In this document: positions 1 to 7,091 of the stretch, piece after piece
How positions within the stretch are numbered: the stretch's first letter is position 1
How the letters are laid out: each line of letters opens with the position of its first letter
Source: JACPSX01 sp035288405 [NCBI: bacterium]
GTDB lineage: Bacteria > JACPSX01
Length of the DNA: 12,317 nucleotides
Assembly (NCBI GenBank): GCA_035288405.1
Contig: DATEAK010000335.1
Location: 1 to 12,317 of the forward strand
Reading direction: 5' to 3'
Notes under the pieces: generated by a model
Database searches by the model: none
The model's input: the letters and a program-made list of their open reading frames with translations, nothing else
What the model was told of the DNA's origin: nothing
Program-made: the position numbers and the translations under genes

Positions 1-48
1 GAGAAGATGGCCGGACGACAGACCCGGGTAATCGGAGAAACTCCGTAA
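1..48 (+). CDS. Possible C-terminal tail of an upstream gene (partial)
   Basis: Frame 1 is open from the window edge for 15 codons (ending GETP) and stops at TAA 46-48. This leaves 21 bases before the ATG of the first binding protein, which matches the tight spacing elsewhere in this window. The tail is too short to assign to a family, and frame 3 is also open here, so this may not be coding at all. If real, SBP1 is not the first gene of its operon. Confidence 0.2.
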   Translation, partial: EKMAGRQTRVIGETP

Positions 49-69
49 GAGAAAGAAAAGGAGAAGATC

Positions 70-1143
70 ATGAGCTGGAGGGCTATTCGTATTCTGGGTT
101 TCGAAATGGCGGGGGTTGTATCCTCGCTTTTGATCTCCCTGATCTTTTTCCCCCTGACCTCTGCCGCCCAGGTGGCAGCAGGAGGTGATCTCACTAAGAT
201 CATCGAGGCGGCACGCAAGGAGGGGACCCTGTCGCTCTCCGCCCCGTCGACTCTGAGCCCCCGGGGCGCCCAAGCCTTGATCGATGGGATGAACAAAAAG
301 TGGGGGCTCAATCTCACCGTGAACTTCGCTCCCTCCACCGGCTTTCCCGCTATTGTCGCCAACCTCATCACCGAGGCCAAGGTCGGCCAGCCCCCTTCCT
401 TTGATTTGGTCAGCATGTCTGATGGGAACATGACCAAGCTTCATAAAGCCAATCTCCTCCTCAGGCCCAAGTGGACCGAGATCTTCTCTTTCCTCCCCAA
501 AGATGCGGTTCGCCTGGAGGGAGGAGCCGTCATCTATGCCACCCGTTCCCGGGCTCCTGCGTACAACACCAAGCTCCTCAGGCCGGAAGAGCTTCCCAAA
601 TCGTGGGAAGATTTAGGGGACCCCAAATGGAAAGGCAACATGATGGTTCCTTCCTACGCTGACATTTGGGCTTATCTCTCCCGGGAACTCGGAGAGGAGA
701 AAGTAAACCAGATCGTCCAGAAGATCGCAGCCAATAACCCGGTCTATGGCGTGTATGCACAAATTCAGACTCGGTTGGCGGCAGGCGAATTTCCCCTGAC
801 CGCCTATTTCCACTCCTCGGGCGTTACCCAACTAAAAGAGAAGGGCGCCCCGGTGGAATTCGTCAACGTGGCACCCATCATGGTGAGCACCGATCTAAAC
901 GCCGTGGTGAAAGGAGCCCTCCATCCCAACGCGGCGATGCTCTTTGCCGCCTTCAGTGTGACCCCCGAGGGACAGGAGATCTGGTCCAAGTACGGGGCAC
1001 GCAGTTCAGGTCTGATTCCCGGCACCCCGGAGTGGAAATCTCTGCAGGGCAAGAAATACGTCCTCCAGGACCCTGAGTGGTTTGAAGAGAAGGGGATCGA
1101 ATTGGAGAAGAAGTACGCCAGAATTCTGGGACTGGGAAAGTAA
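70..1143 (+). CDS. Periplasmic solute-binding protein, COG1840 (AfuA/FbpA-like) type, copy 1
   Basis: A 357-residue extracytoplasmic receptor for an ABC importer. The start ATG follows AAGGAG with six bases between. Residues 1-36 look like a signal peptide: basic residues at the start, a hydrophobic core at about 14-31, and an Ala-rich cleavage zone. The mature part carries the usual motifs of this family: AYNTK at 164-168, PKSWEDLGDPKWKG at 176-189, QTRLAAGE at 233-240, HPNAA at 285-289 and TPEGQEIW at 298-305. The Tyr-Tyr pair that binds iron in FbpA is absent; the nearest residues are Y246-F247. It is the same length as the binding protein at 2616-3689 and about 80% identical to it without gaps, so the two are recent duplicates. 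The following dehydrogenase gene begins 37 bases later and is probably co-transcribed. Family assignment is firm; the ligand is unknown. Confidence 0.93.
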   Translation: MSWRAIRILGFEMAGVVSSLLISLIFFPLTSAAQVAAGGDLTKIIEAARKEGTLSLSAPSTLSPRGAQALIDGMNKKWGLNLTVNFAPSTGFPAIVANLITEAKVGQPPSFDLVSMSDGNMTKLHKANLLLRPKWTEIFSFLPKDAVRLEGGAVIYATRSRAPAYNTKLLRPEELPKSWEDLGDPKWKGNMMVPSYADIWAYLSRELGEEKVNQIVQKIAANNPVYGVYAQIQTRLAAGEFPLTAYFHSSGVTQLKEKGAPVEFVNVAPIMVSTDLNAVVKGALHPNAAMLFAAFSVTPEGQEIWSKYGARSSGLIPGTPEWKSLQGKKYVLQDPEWFEEKGIELEKKYARILGLGK

Positions 1144-1180
1144 AAGCCATTGAATCTAGATCACGGTGGAAGGAGTCGCC

Positions 1181-2248
1181 ATGGAATCGCCCACTGACAT
1201 TGTGGTTCTCACCGATGAGCAGGTTCAGGAACTCATGACGCCAAAGGAGAGCCTATCCGTTCTGGAGCAAGCATTTCGAGATCTGGGCACAGGCAAAGGG
1301 GTCACCCGCCCCAGGTCCCGCACCTATGTGGGCACCCGGCGACCGGGCGCCGTGTACCAGTTTGTCTGCATGGACGGGGGAAGCAGCGAGCTCGGCTACT
1401 TCGGCCTGCGTCTGCTCTCCCACCTGCGGTACTACCCGGGAGACGGCGGCTCTTCGCGGGCAGCGACGGTCACCTCTGAGGGGAAAAAGCGCTTCGCCGG
1501 CCTGGTGCTGGTTTTCGATCTCGAAGACGGGGCGCTGGTGGGGCTGCTGCCAAACAGTACTCTCTCCCGGTTGCGGGTTGGGGCCACCAGCGCGCTTGCC
1601 GCCCGCTACCTGGCGCGACCAGACTCCACAGTGCTGGGGATCATCGGGTCCGGACCCCAGGCCGTCGGGCATGCAGTAGCATTGGCTCCGCACTACCCCT
1701 TACGCCAGATCACAGTGTACAGCCCGAATCCAGAGCACCGACACCGCTTCGCTCAACAGGTGACGGAGAAAACCCGGGTGAACGTAGTGGCGGTGGAGAG
1801 GGCGCGGGAGGGCGCTGCTTGCGACATCCTGATCACTGCCACCAATGCCATCGGTCCGGTTTACGATCCACAGTGGATCCAACCCGGCACGTGCGTTATC
1901 AGCATTAACCAGCACGAAGTGCCCCAGAGTATGAATCAGCGAGCCGACCTCGTCGTGGTGAAGGGAAAACAGCGGGGATTAAATTTCGCTTCGGACGAGG
2001 TCGGAACCACGCCCGAGATGGAAGCGGATGCAGGCGCCGATTGGGAGGCATATCCCGATCTCGCCGATCTTGTGACGGGCAAGGCAGTGGGCCGCACGGC
2101 TCCCGAGCAGATCACCCTATTTCGCAACAACGAGGGGCTTGGCCTAGTCTTCGCTGCCATAGGGGCGCACGTCTGCCAGATTGCCCGCGAGCGGGGCATC
2201 GGCCACCGCATTCCCCGCGACTGGTTTCTGGTGGAACGATCAGGCTGA
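1181..2248 (+). CDS. Ornithine cyclodeaminase/mu-crystallin family NAD(P)-dependent protein
   Basis: A 355-residue cytoplasmic protein of the OCD/mu-crystallin family, whose members deaminate ornithine, or oxidise or reduce amino acids and cyclic imines. A Rossmann motif, VLGIIGSGPQA, lies at 151-161. It is preceded by the family helix LSRLRVGATSALAARYLA at about 128-145. I chose ATG 1181 over in-frame GTG 1166 because GGAAGGA at 1168-1174 sits six bases before the ATG. Two family positions look altered by eye. The substrate-carboxylate lysine of Pseudomonas OCD aligns with R77 (FGLRLLSH). The catalytic Asp region aligns with INQHEVPQS at about 242-250, putting H245 at or near the Asp position. 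True ornithine cyclodeaminase activity is therefore doubtful, and a related imine reductase or amino acid dehydrogenase role is possible. It lies between two near-duplicate binding-protein genes. Confidence 0.9.
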   Translation: MESPTDIVVLTDEQVQELMTPKESLSVLEQAFRDLGTGKGVTRPRSRTYVGTRRPGAVYQFVCMDGGSSELGYFGLRLLSHLRYYPGDGGSSRAATVTSEGKKRFAGLVLVFDLEDGALVGLLPNSTLSRLRVGATSALAARYLARPDSTVLGIIGSGPQAVGHAVALAPHYPLRQITVYSPNPEHRHRFAQQVTEKTRVNVVAVERAREGAACDILITATNAIGPVYDPQWIQPGTCVISINQHEVPQSMNQRADLVVVKGKQRGLNFASDEVGTTPEMEADAGADWEAYPDLADLVTGKAVGRTAPEQITLFRNNEGLGLVFAAIGAHVCQIARERGIGHRIPRDWFLVERSG

Positions 2249-2328
2249 CCAGACCTTTGAAGATTTGCCTCCGTTGAAAACTCTGCACGCACGGAAGGAC
2301 AGCCAGGAAGCTATAGGGCCGCCGTCCT

Positions 2329-2395
2329 CGCGGTTCCCGCGCGTACATAAAATGGAGCGTCATCGAAAAGTTTCGAGCCTGGGTTTTCTTTTTTT
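2329..2395 (+). terminator. Weak terminator candidate after the dehydrogenase gene
   Basis: A perfect 5-bp stem, CGCGG-TTC-CCGCG, lies at 2329-2341. A second, TCGAA-AAGT-TTCGA, lies at 2363-2376. The latter is followed seven bases later by a T-rich run at 2384-2395. The second stem is short and AT-rich and the T run is not immediately adjacent, so intrinsic termination here would be inefficient at best. The T run overlaps the approach to the promoter candidate and could equally be an upstream promoter element. Confidence 0.25.
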
Positions 2396-2396
2396 A

Positions 2397-2425
2397 TTTA
2401 CTTCCGTGAGAACTCGTGCTAGATT
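2397..2425 (+). promoter_or_regulatory. Sigma70-like promoter candidate with extended -10
   Basis: TTTACT at 2397-2402 matches four of six bases of the -35 consensus. TAGATT at 2420-2425 matches four of six of the -10 consensus. The spacer is the ideal 17 bases, and a TG lies one base upstream of the -10 (extended -10). A T-rich stretch directly upstream could act as an UP-like element. Transcription would begin near 2432 and drive the SBP2-SBP5-permease block. The organism's sigma factor preferences are unknown. Confidence 0.45.
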
Positions 2426-2469
2426 TTGCCCCCTAATCAATCTTAACCATGTAATTTTAAAGTTCATGG

Positions 2470-2488
2470 TGTGACGGAGCGGCTCACA
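2470..2488. promoter_or_regulatory. Inverted repeat in the leader, possible operator
   Basis: TGTGA at 2470-2474 and TCACA at 2484-2488 are exact inverted arms around a 9-base centre. A second small palindrome, GAGC-G-GCTC, lies inside at 2477-2485. The arms match CRP half-sites, but the spacer is 9 rather than 6, so this is not a standard CRP site. It lies about 40 bases downstream of the predicted transcription start, where a repressor could block elongation. Arms this short could also arise by chance. Confidence 0.22.
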
Positions 2489-2615
2489 ACCTTTTTCTCG
2501 GTACCGATAGACGGCGCGTTCTACCGGGAAACTGGGAAAGGCGGATTCCATACGATTTACCGGTGGAGTTGTTTCCTGGTTGGTTCTTTCGTTGGTTTTT
2601 GAAAGGGAGGAAATC

Positions 2616-3689
2616 ATGAGCAAGAGGTCCGTTCGTACTCTCGGTTTCGAAATGGCGGGAATTGTATTCTCAGCCTTGATTGTTCTGATCTTTCCCCCCC
2701 TTGTTCCTGCCGCCCAGGCCGCCGCGGAGGGCGATCTGACCAAGATCATCGAGGGAGCCCGCAAGGAGGGGGTCCTAAACCTCGCCTCGCCTTCCACCCT
2801 GTCCCCCAGAGGCGCCCAGACCCTGATGGACGGGATCAACAAGAGGTGGGGGCTCAATCTCACCGTGAACTACATTCCCGCAACGAACTATCCGGCCATC
2901 GTCGCTCGCATAATCACTGAGACCAAGACCGGCCAGCCTCCTTCCTTTGATCTGGTCACCATGTCCGATGGGAACATGACCAAGCTTCATAAGGCCGACC
3001 TCCTGCTGCGGCCCAAGTGGACCGAGCTCTTTTCCTTCATCCCCAAGGATGCAATTCAACTCGAGGGAGGGGCCGTGCTCTTCGCCACCCGCTCCCGGGC
3101 TCCTGCTTACAACACCAAGCTCCTCAAACGGGAGGATCTGCCCAAATCCTGGGAAGACCTGGGCGATCCCAAGTGGAAAGGGAAGATGATGGTTCCTTCC
3201 TACGCGGACGTCTGGGCTTATCTTTCCAAAGAGCTGGGAGAAGAGAAAGTAACCCAGATCGTCCAGAAGATTGCAGCCAATAACCCGACTTACGGGACCT
3301 ATGGACAGATTGAGACCCGGCTGGGGGCAGGTGAATATCCCCTGACTGCCTATTTTCACTCCTCGGGTGTTAGCCAGCTAAAGAGCAAGGGAGCGCCCGT
3401 GGAATTTATCGACGTGGCGCCCATCATGGTGAGCAGCGATTTAAACGCCGTGGTGAAAGGAGCCCCTCATCCCAATGCGGCGATCCTCTTTGCGGCCTTC
3501 AGCGTAACCCCCGAAGGACAGGAGATCTGGTCCAAGTTCGGGGCCCGCAGTTCCGGTTTGATTCCCGGAACTCCGGAATGGAAATCTCTGCAGGGCAAGA
3601 AATTCGTCATCCAGGACCCCGATTGGTTTGAGGAGAAGGGAATCGGATTGGAGAAAAAATATGCTCGAATCCTGGGACTGGGAAATTGA
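2616..3689 (+). CDS. Periplasmic solute-binding protein, COG1840 type, copy 2
   Basis: 357 residues, gapless and about 80% identical to the protein at 70-1143. ATG 2616 is chosen over in-frame upstream starts because GGGAGG at 2605-2610 lies five bases before it and the protein then begins with a clean signal peptide: basic MSKRSVR, a hydrophobic core at about 14-30, and a cleavage zone around AAQAAA. It carries the same hallmarks as copy 1: AYNTK at 164-168, PKSWEDLGDPKWKG, ETRLGAGEY, HPNAA and TPEGQEIW. No FbpA-type Tyr-Tyr pair is present. Differences from copy 1 concentrate in the signal peptide and the first 100 residues, while the C-terminal half is nearly fixed, so the ligands are probably close or identical. 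It is the first gene of the block running to the permease. The ligand is unknown. Confidence 0.93.
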   Translation: MSKRSVRTLGFEMAGIVFSALIVLIFPPLVPAAQAAAEGDLTKIIEGARKEGVLNLASPSTLSPRGAQTLMDGINKRWGLNLTVNYIPATNYPAIVARIITETKTGQPPSFDLVTMSDGNMTKLHKADLLLRPKWTELFSFIPKDAIQLEGGAVLFATRSRAPAYNTKLLKREDLPKSWEDLGDPKWKGKMMVPSYADVWAYLSKELGEEKVTQIVQKIAANNPTYGTYGQIETRLGAGEYPLTAYFHSSGVSQLKSKGAPVEFIDVAPIMVSSDLNAVVKGAPHPNAAILFAAFSVTPEGQEIWSKFGARSSGLIPGTPEWKSLQGKKFVIQDPDWFEEKGIGLEKKYARILGLGN

Positions 3690-3745
3690 CGGTTCGAAGG
3701 GATTTCCGGGATGTGCTTGTCTTTAGAACTAGGGAGGAAAAAAAG

Positions 3746-4822
3746 ATGAAGGACAAGCGGAACTTCAATCTCCCCCATCGTTTTGGGAATTTTGTGGCCC
3801 TGGCCGCACTCGTCCTTCTTCTGGCGGCGGGACCCTCTTCCGCCCAGACCGCAAAGGGAGATGCCCTATCGCAGATTGTTGAGGGGGCACGGCAAGAAGG
3901 GGTCATTGATTTCTCCGGACCGAGTTCCTTGACTCCCAAAGGGGCCGAGGCTCTTATTACAGCCCTCAACAAGAAATACAACCTGGAGTTGAGGATCAAT
4001 TACGTGTCGGCCTCGAGTTACCCGGCAATCGCAGGACAGCTCGTCATGCAGGCAACCGCGGGCCAGCCCCCCACTTACGACGTGGTGTTTCAGACCGAGA
4101 GCACCGTTGTCCCCTTGGCGAACCGCGGCGTCCTTGAGCCTGTCGATTGGACCGGCATCTTTCCGCACATCAACAAAGAGTCCATCCAGTTGAAGGGAGC
4201 AGCCCTTCTGACGGACACGATGTTTGCTCTTCCGGCCTACAATACAAAGACGGTAGCACCCAAGGACGTCCCCAAGAGCTGGGAGGATTTTTTGGATCCC
4301 AAGTGGAAGGGAAAGATTCAGGCGCCCGTCTACATCGACGGCTGGACCACCCTTTGGGGCCAGATGTGGGGGGAGGAGAAGACGACTGAATATTTGAAGA
4401 AGTTGCAGGGGCAAAATCCGGTATTGGGCCGTTTTACGGAGATCCAAACCCGCTTGGCCTCCGGAGAATACCCTGTTGCCATCGTTCAGCTTGCCCCGTT
4501 TGTGATCGAAGCGCAGCAAAAAGGGGCTCCCGTAGCCTTCGCCACCGAAGTGAAGCCTGCGCTGGTGATGATGAACCTCATGTCCGTCGTTAAAAAAGCC
4601 CGTCACCCCAACGCCGCCAAGCTCTTCACCGCCTTCGTGCTAACCCCGGAGGGGCAGGAAGTCTGGTGGACCTACGGGAAGCGGTCCTCCCTGTATGTTA
4701 AAGGCAGCGATGCGGAGAAGTTTTCCAGGGGGAAGCAATTGCTCCTCCCGGACATGGATTTTATCATCAAGAATTGGGAAGCTATGAGCCCCAAGTTCGC
4801 CAGAGCACTGGGAATCCATTAA
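3746..4822 (+). CDS. Periplasmic solute-binding protein, COG1840 type, copy 3
   Basis: 358 residues. ATG 3746 follows AGGGAGG at 3731-3737 and gives a proper signal peptide (MKDKRNF, hydrophobic core at about 16-28, cleavage near SSA-QT). An open frame extends back to 3686, overlapping the previous stop, but that extension would bury the signal peptide. Motifs: GPSSLTPKGAEAL at 58-70, AYNTK at 164-168, PKSWEDFLDPKWKGK, EIQTRLASGEYP, HPNAAKLF and TPEGQEVW. It belongs with copies 4 and 5 (shared PSSLTP/PASLTP, DWTG or DWAG, and the KARHP or NVRHP region) rather than with copies 1 and 2. The segment after the GEYP motif reads VAIVQLAPF, where copies 1 and 2 read LTAYFHSSG, suggesting a different ligand. 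The gap to copy 4 is only 18 bases, indicating co-transcription. Confidence 0.92.
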   Translation: MKDKRNFNLPHRFGNFVALAALVLLLAAGPSSAQTAKGDALSQIVEGARQEGVIDFSGPSSLTPKGAEALITALNKKYNLELRINYVSASSYPAIAGQLVMQATAGQPPTYDVVFQTESTVVPLANRGVLEPVDWTGIFPHINKESIQLKGAALLTDTMFALPAYNTKTVAPKDVPKSWEDFLDPKWKGKIQAPVYIDGWTTLWGQMWGEEKTTEYLKKLQGQNPVLGRFTEIQTRLASGEYPVAIVQLAPFVIEAQQKGAPVAFATEVKPALVMMNLMSVVKKARHPNAAKLFTAFVLTPEGQEVWWTYGKRSSLYVKGSDAEKFSRGKQLLLPDMDFIIKNWEAMSPKFARALGIH

Positions 4823-4840
4823 ACGCACAGGGGGAAATCT

Positions 4841-5950
4841 ATGAAGTACCACAGACTTTGCAGCCGTTTGGATTCCGGAAAGCCGGGGAGATTTCGAGTC
4901 GGGTTGGTCGCTTCGTTGGGGCTGCTCCTTCTTTTCGGGATCTTTTCGGGGATCTCCTCCGCAGCGACTTCCTCCCAATCCGCGAAGTTTGCGAAGCTCA
5001 TTGAAGCCGCCAAGCAGGAAGGGGTCATCGATTTCGCCGGCCCCTCTTCACTGACCCCGAAAGGGGCCCAGGCCCTCATTGCCGGCCTCAACAAGAAGTA
5101 CAACCTGAACCTGAAACTGAACTATATCCCCGAAACAAATTACCCTGCGGTGATTTCCAAAACCATCACGGAGATCCAGGCAGGTCAGCCTCCCACCTAC
5201 GACGTTATCTACGTAACTGAATTCAACTTGGCCAAGCTTTACAGCCGGGATTTCCTGGATCCTCTGGACTGGACCGGCACCTTTGATCACATGACCAAGG
5301 ACTCCGTTTACTTTGACACGGGGGGAATTCTCATTGCGACCATTTTCGGTCTGCCAGTCTACAACACGAATCTGGTCAAGAGCGAGGACGTGCCCAAGCA
5401 ATGGGAAGACCTGCTCTCCCCCAAATGGAAGGGGAAAATCGTCGTCCCCAAGTATGTCCAGGTCTGGGTTTCCCTTTCAGACGTCTGGGGAGAAGAGAAA
5501 ACGATCGACTTCCTGAAGCGCCTCAGAGCCCAGGACCCACTCTACGTGCTCTATCCGGAAATTCAAACCCGTCTTGCCTCGGGGGAATACCTCCTTGCCG
5601 CCAACCAGGTTTCCCCCTTCGTGGAAATTGCCAAGCGCCGGGGAATCCCCCTTGACTACGTAGACAAGGTAACACCCATCCCCGTGCTTTTCGACATGAT
5701 GGGAATTCCCAAAAAGGCCCGGCACCCCAACACCGCCAAGCTCCTGGCGGCGTTCTCCCTGACGCCCGAGGGCCAGGAGATCTGGTCCAACTTTACCGGC
5801 AGATCCTCTCTGTTCGTTCCGGGCACTCCGGCAGCCAAGTTCGTGCAGGGGAAAAAGCTCCTCTTCCGGGACATGAAAGCCCTGGTAGAGACGCCGGAAC
5901 GATTTGAAAAACTGGAAACCAAGTTTGCGGATGTGCTGGGCATTCGATAA
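4841..5950 (+). CDS. Periplasmic solute-binding protein, COG1840 type, copy 4
   Basis: 369 residues, the longest of the five because of an extended N-terminal region before the membrane-targeting core (core at about 20-36, cleavage near SSA-AT). The start at 4841 is supported by the purine run AGGGGGAAA just upstream; the next gene begins 40 bases after the stop. Framework motifs: GPSSLTPKGAQAL, PPTYDV, VYNTN at 173-177 (a variant of AYNTK), PKQWEDLLSPKWKGK, EIQTRLASGEY, HPNTAKLL and TPEGQEIW. The predicted cleft segments differ from its neighbours: VTEFNLAKLYS where copy 3 has QTESTVVPLAN, and AANQVSPF after the GEY motif. It has no Tyr-Tyr iron motif. It is an ABC receptor of the same family, probably with its own ligand preference. 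Confidence 0.92.
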   Translation: MKYHRLCSRLDSGKPGRFRVGLVASLGLLLLFGIFSGISSAATSSQSAKFAKLIEAAKQEGVIDFAGPSSLTPKGAQALIAGLNKKYNLNLKLNYIPETNYPAVISKTITEIQAGQPPTYDVIYVTEFNLAKLYSRDFLDPLDWTGTFDHMTKDSVYFDTGGILIATIFGLPVYNTNLVKSEDVPKQWEDLLSPKWKGKIVVPKYVQVWVSLSDVWGEEKTIDFLKRLRAQDPLYVLYPEIQTRLASGEYLLAANQVSPFVEIAKRRGIPLDYVDKVTPIPVLFDMMGIPKKARHPNTAKLLAAFSLTPEGQEIWSNFTGRSSLFVPGTPAAKFVQGKKLLFRDMKALVETPERFEKLETKFADVLGIR

Positions 5951-5990
5951 AGGCCGCCGAACCTTCCTCAGGCGTAGGAGGAGGCAACCA

Positions 5991-7043
5991 ATGCGAGCAT
6001 CTGTCAGATTTCTCCTGACCCTACTCTTCCTGGGACTGCTTACCAGTGTCTTCCCGGCACAGGCCCGAGCTTCGGCTTCCGATCAGCGCTTGCCCCGATT
6101 GATCGAAGCGGCAAGGCAGGAAGGGGTCGTTGACTTTGCGGGTCCGGCTTCACTGACTCCAGCCGGAGCCCAGGCACTCATGGACGCACTGAACAAGAAA
6201 TACGGGCTCAGCTTGAAGGTCAATTTTTCCCCCTTGACCAGCTATACGGGCTTGGTAGCCAAAATCATTGCCGAGGCCCAGGCGGCACAAACCCCGACCT
6301 ATGATGTGATCCTGGTTACGGACGCTCACATCGTGAGCTTGTACAGCCGAAACCTCCTGGAAAGCTTCGACTGGGCAGGCACCTTTCCGCACATCCCTCC
6401 ACAATCCATCATGCTGGACAACCAGGCCGTGATGACCGACGCCATCTTCGCCATACCCGCATACAACACTCGTTTGGTGCGGCCCCAGGATGTCCCGAAA
6501 ACGTGGGAAGATATCCTGGATCCCAAGTGGAAAGGGAAAATCGTCGTGTCCACCGGGATGCAGATCTGGACTCGCCTGACGCAGCGCTGGGGAGAAGAGA
6601 AAACGGAAGAATTCATGCGCAGGCTGGCAGATTTGAAGCCCATCATCGGCCGCTATCCGGAAATCCACCCTCGGCTGGAATCCGGGGAATATGCGATTGC
6701 GGCCAATCAGCTCTCCCCGTTCATCACCGGTTCGGAGGAAAAAAAGGCCCCCGTGGCTTATGCTTTGGAGGTGAAACCCATTGTGGTTCTCCTGGATGTG
6801 ATGACCCAGGTGAAGAACGTGCGCCATCCCAACGCCGCCAAGCTCTTCATGGCCTTTTCCCTGACCCCTGAGGGCCAGGAGATCTGGTGGAAGTACGGAA
6901 AGCGGACCTCCCCATTTGTGAAAGGCACTCCGGCCTGGAAATTCGTGCAGGGGAAAGAACTTCTCTTCGGGGATAAGGATTTCCTGCTGAAGAGGGAAGA
7001 GGAACTCATCGAGCGCTACGGCAAGATCATCGGCCTGAGATAA
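5991..7043 (+). CDS. Periplasmic solute-binding protein, COG1840 type, copy 5 (next to permease)
   Basis: 350 residues. ATG 5991 is preferred over an upstream in-frame start at 5904, which overlaps copy 4. TAGGAGGAGG lies at 5975-5984, and the protein then begins with a classic signal peptide (MRASVR, Leu-rich core at 7-20, cleavage at ARA-SA near 27). Motifs: GPASLTPAGAQAL, TPTYDV, AYNTR at 157-161, PKTWEDILDPKWKGK, EIHPRLESGEY (the usual QTRL is altered to HPRL), NQLSPF, HPNAAKLF and TPEGQEIW. It is closest in style to copies 3 and 4. Immediate adjacency to the permease (48 bases) makes it the likeliest original partner of the transporter. The ligand is unknown. Confidence 0.92.
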   Translation: MRASVRFLLTLLFLGLLTSVFPAQARASASDQRLPRLIEAARQEGVVDFAGPASLTPAGAQALMDALNKKYGLSLKVNFSPLTSYTGLVAKIIAEAQAAQTPTYDVILVTDAHIVSLYSRNLLESFDWAGTFPHIPPQSIMLDNQAVMTDAIFAIPAYNTRLVRPQDVPKTWEDILDPKWKGKIVVSTGMQIWTRLTQRWGEEKTEEFMRRLADLKPIIGRYPEIHPRLESGEYAIAANQLSPFITGSEEKKAPVAYALEVKPIVVLLDVMTQVKNVRHPNAAKLFMAFSLTPEGQEIWWKYGKRTSPFVKGTPAWKFVQGKELLFGDKDFLLKREEELIERYGKIIGLR

Positions 7044-7091
7044 GACCAGTAGACCGAGAAAGCTCCGGAAACGTTTTAAGGAGAACATGGC

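Larger units (their letters stand above)
2249..2615 (+). other. Intergenic region and long leader before the SBP2-permease operon
   Basis: This 367-base gap contains no convincing gene; reading frames through it have no plausible start or family signal. It is visibly richer in A and T at 2384-2460 than the flanking genes. It holds a weak terminator candidate, a sigma70-like promoter candidate and a short inverted repeat, each listed separately. If the promoter is used, the leader before ATG 2616 is about 180 bases, long enough for post-transcriptional control, though I recognise no riboswitch class. Confidence 0.6.

Noticed and set aside
2470-2488. CRP binding site
   Set aside because: The TGTGA/TCACA arms match, but the 9-base spacer does not fit the 6-base CRP spacing. 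It is kept only as an uncharacterised inverted repeat.
2360-2863. Possible minus-strand gene covering the 2249-2615 gap
   Set aside because: The frame runs into the start of SBP2 antisense, has no ribosome site or domain, and the gap is better explained by promoter and leader signals.
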